Below are positions 61,820 to 64,000 of a DNA stretch of 64,000 bases, one piece after another. The first letter of the stretch is position 1; every line of letters starts with the position of its first letter. A model generated the notes under the pieces. It did not search any database and was not told where the DNA came from. It saw only the letters and a program-made list of their open reading frames with translations. Origin of the DNA: Dyadobacter sp. Leaf189 (GTDB lineage: Bacteria; Bacteroidota; Bacteroidia; Cytophagales; Spirosomataceae); the NCBI RefSeq assembly GCF_001424405.1, contig NZ_LMPS01000001.1, forward strand, positions 493,999 through 557,998, read 5' to 3'. Position numbers and translations under genes: made by a program.

Positions 61820-63262
61820 ATGTTGCCTGAAACTCCTGTTGAAGAAAAAACCTCGTTCAAACCCTCGCTCGGCCTGATGGACGCTACCATGCTGGTAGCT
61901 GGCAGCATGATCGGTTCAGGGATTTTTATTGTAAGTGCGGATATCACAAGAAATACAGGAAGCGTAGGCTGGCTGATGTTTGTTTGGCTGATCACCGGCT
62001 TTATGACACTAACGGCCGCATTGAGCTACGGTGAGCTCAGCGCGATGTTTCCCAAAGCAGGCGGACAATATGTTTATCTCAAAGAAGCATATAATTCACT
62101 GATCGGGTTTTTGTACGGATGGAGTTTTTTTACAGTAATCCAAACCGCAACGATTGCGGCTGTGGCTGTGGCTTTTGCCAAATTTACGGCCTATCTGCTG
62201 CCGATGTTCAGTGAAGACCTGGTCGCATTTGATCTGGGTTTTATCAAGATTTCACCCGCGCAGTTACTCTCGCTCGTGCTCATTGTGCTGCTGACGTTTA
62301 TTAATACACGTGGTGTAAATGGCGGCAAAATCATCCAGACCACATTCACGCTGACGAAGCTGCTGAGCTTGCTGGGACTGATCGTTTTCGGTCTGCTCTT
62401 TATGAAACCCGAGATATGGGCAGCCAACTGGGACTCTGCCACGATGTGGGACCTGCACAAGCTGAATATCGATGGCAGCATTGAATCCTATACAACCATA
62501 GCCGCATTCGGCGCGATAGCAGCTTCGATGGTTGGGTCTATTTTTAGCAGTGATTCGTGGAATAATGTAACTTTTATTGCTGGCGAGATCAAGAACCCAC
62601 AACGTAACATCGGACTGAGCCTTGCATTGGGTACCATCATCGTTACTGTGATTTATCTTTTGACCAATGTAATGTACACCGGCGTTTTGTCTTTACAGGA
62701 AATTGCTTCTTCTGATAAAGACAGGGTTGCGGTAACTGCCTCCCACGTTATTTTCGGAAACGCAGGAACGATCATTATCGCGGTTATGATCATGATTTCG
62801 ACGTTCGGCTGTAACAACGGACTGATTATGTCAGGTGCGCGCGTGTATTATTCCATGGCGAAGGACGGAATGTTTTTCAAGAAGGTCGGGACTTTAAACA
62901 AGAACTCGGTACCGGAATTTGGTCTCTGGATTCAATGCTTGATTGCCTGTTTATGGAGCCTGAGTGGAAAGTATGGTAACCTGCTGGATATGATCTCATT
63001 TGTGGTGGTAGTGTTCTATATGCTTACTATCATCGGAATATTTATATTGAGGAAGAAAATGCCGGATGTGCCTCGTCCGTATAAAGCATTCGGCTACCCG
63101 TTCCTGCCGATCATTTACATTGTCATGGGCGTAGCATTTTGCGTGCTTCTTATTATTTACAAACCAGAATACACCTGGCCGGGATTGATCATTGTGTTGC
63201 TTGGTATTCCGGTTTACTATTTCATCGGTAAAAAAGATATTACGACCACAGACATAGTTTAA
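61820..63262 (+). CDS. APC-superfamily amino-acid permease
   Basis: A 480-residue membrane protein with about twelve helices. The unwound helix 1 motif SMIGSGIFIV and helix 6 region are typical of APC transporters. A large family segment, GELSAMFPKAGGQYVYLKEA, follows helix 2. It imports or exchanges amino acids across the inner membrane. Lying between two peptidase-type genes behind the hydroxyproline enzymes, it is a candidate hydroxyproline or proline importer; the sequence does not settle its substrate. Confidence 0.92.
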   Translation: MLPETPVEEKTSFKPSLGLMDATMLVAGSMIGSGIFIVSADITRNTGSVGWLMFVWLITGFMTLTAALSYGELSAMFPKAGGQYVYLKEAYNSLIGFLYGWSFFTVIQTATIAAVAVAFAKFTAYLLPMFSEDLVAFDLGFIKISPAQLLSLVLIVLLTFINTRGVNGGKIIQTTFTLTKLLSLLGLIVFGLLFMKPEIWAANWDSATMWDLHKLNIDGSIESYTTIAAFGAIAASMVGSIFSSDSWNNVTFIAGEIKNPQRNIGLSLALGTIIVTVIYLLTNVMYTGVLSLQEIASSDKDRVAVTASHVIFGNAGTIIIAVMIMISTFGCNNGLIMSGARVYYSMAKDGMFFKKVGTLNKNSVPEFGLWIQCLIACLWSLSGKYGNLLDMISFVVVVFYMLTIIGIFILRKKMPDVPRPYKAFGYPFLPIIYIVMGVAFCVLLIIYKPEYTWPGLIIVLLGIPVYYFIGKKDITTTDIV

Positions 63263-63267
63263 CACAT

Positions 63268-64000
63268 ATGAAATTCCCTCTTTATTCATTTCTGCTGTTT
63301 TTTCCCGGGCTGGCGATCGCTCAGGAAATGGACCAGGCAGCTATCGACAAAATCCGTAAGGAAGGTCTTGAAAACTCGAAAGTTGCCGAGATAGCCCATC
63401 AGCTGACGGACGTTTCCGGGCCTAGACTTACCAATTCTCCGGGCTTTCAGCGCGCGGCAGACTGGTCGGTAGGCGAGATGAAGAAATGGGGATTACAGAA
63501 TGCGCGACTGGAAGAATGGGGCGAATTCGGAAAGGGTTGGCAGGTAGAAAAAAGTTACTTGGCAATGACCAAACCTTATTATATGCCGTTTATAGCTATC
63601 CCCAAAGCCTGGACTTCCGGGACTGCAGGGCTGATTAAAGGCGAGGTGGTTGTGGTAGATATTCAGAATGAAGAGGACCTGAAAAAGTATGCGGACGGAA
63701 AGCTCGACGGCAAGATCGTGCTGACAAAAGGAAATGCCAGCACAGACCCGAGCTTCACGCCCGATGCCAAACGTTATACAGCTGAGGATCTTGAGAAAAT
63801 GACCAATTCTGTTCCATTTGGTCAGAACAACTTTACGCCCGAGCAAGCCGAACGAATGCGGACGATGCGCTCTTTCAGGAGCCGGGTCGACAGTACATTG
63901 AAGTCGCAGAAGGTTAAGCTGGAAATTGCCGGCCGCATGGGTAAGCACGGTACCTTCTTCACGAGCAATGGGGCTTCTTTTAAAGGGAATGCACCACTGG
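63268..64000 (+). CDS. M28-family metallopeptidase, N-terminal part (runs off the window)
   Basis: The first 244 codons are visible, start ATG 63268, 5 bp after the permease stop. Signal peptide (LYSFLLFFPGLAIA), then helical and beta segments (ALVIDKIRKEG-like; LTDVSGPRLTNSPGFQRAADW) that match the start of secreted M28 aminopeptidases, including a protease-associated-like insert (VVVVDIQNEEDLKKYADGKL). Zinc ligands would lie beyond 64000, so activity cannot be judged. The tight spacing suggests cotranscription with the permease. Confidence 0.78.
   Translation, partial: MKFPLYSFLLFFPGLAIAQEMDQAAIDKIRKEGLENSKVAEIAHQLTDVSGPRLTNSPGFQRAADWSVGEMKKWGLQNARLEEWGEFGKGWQVEKSYLAMTKPYYMPFIAIPKAWTSGTAGLIKGEVVVVDIQNEEDLKKYADGKLDGKIVLTKGNASTDPSFTPDAKRYTAEDLEKMTNSVPFGQNNFTPEQAERMRTMRSFRSRVDSTLKSQKVKLEIAGRMGKHGTFFTSNGASFKGNAPL

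Overview
The window comes from a Bacteroidota chromosome, most likely a Cytophagales member close to Dyadobacter (the genus is inferred from gene content, not measured). The evidence is a SusC/SusD pair, type IX secretion parts (porU, porV) with C-terminal-domain cargo, TonB receptors with carboxypeptidase-like N-terminal domains, Bacteroidota-type -7 promoter boxes (TAnnTTTG), and few Shine-Dalgarno sequences. It is mostly chromosomal housekeeping DNA with two accessory-looking stretches. The left end is beside a tRNA. The right end is rich in repeats.

Layout. 1-2.4 kb: XRE regulator, MNT/HEPN toxin-antitoxin pair, an HNH-like zinc protein and a gene scrap, all on the 3' side of tRNA-Arg(ACG). 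2.5-7.3 kb: crotonase-family enzyme, PAP2-like membrane protein, mini protein kinase, lysine-rich basic protein, 2-hydroxyacid dehydrogenase, and a DUF4143 ATPase preceded by five exact 14-bp repeats at a strict 22-bp period. 7.3-16.4 kb: M1 peptidase/HupE, beta-helix lipoprotein/TonB receptor, M14 carboxypeptidase. 16.4-21.4 kb: hisH-hisA-hisF-hisIE behind a histidine leader-peptide attenuator, two holin-like membrane proteins, and a GGGP-synthase-family enzyme. 21.5-30.7 kb: lipoprotein, SprT-like protein, porU, porV, an M16 homologue without its zinc motif, photolyase, DUF1080 protein. 30.7-36.7 kb: composite repeat, murA (Asp for the usual catalytic Cys), DUF4290 protein, a second C25 protease, dihydrofolate reductase. 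36.7-45.5 kb: PadR regulator with a visible operator, PspC-GIN envelope proteins, outer-membrane protein, thioesterase, RidA, gltX, AIM24 protein. 45.5-52.9 kb: secreted esterase and SusCD with LacI-type operator palindromes. 53-64 kb: Gfo/Idh oxidoreductase and a complete four-enzyme trans-4-hydroxy-L-proline catabolic set, followed by a DUF885 protein, an amino-acid permease and the start of an M28 peptidase.

How genes work together. The hydroxyproline genes supply every step from L-hydroxyproline to 2-oxoglutarate. The downstream peptidases and permease suggest feeding on hydroxyproline-rich peptides (collagen- or extensin-like). Every gap between the four enzyme genes, and the one after them, carries an intergenic repeat. 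PorU and PorV would attach or export cargo such as the C25 protease and the esterase. The his genes are predicted to be controlled by ribosome stalling at five His codons, which selects an antiterminator over a 10-bp terminator.

The most notable signals are the his attenuator, the 22-bp array at the ATPase gene, a seven-copy hairpin repeat with compensatory stem changes, and a heptad repeat that runs into the coding start of the D-hydroxyproline oxidase.
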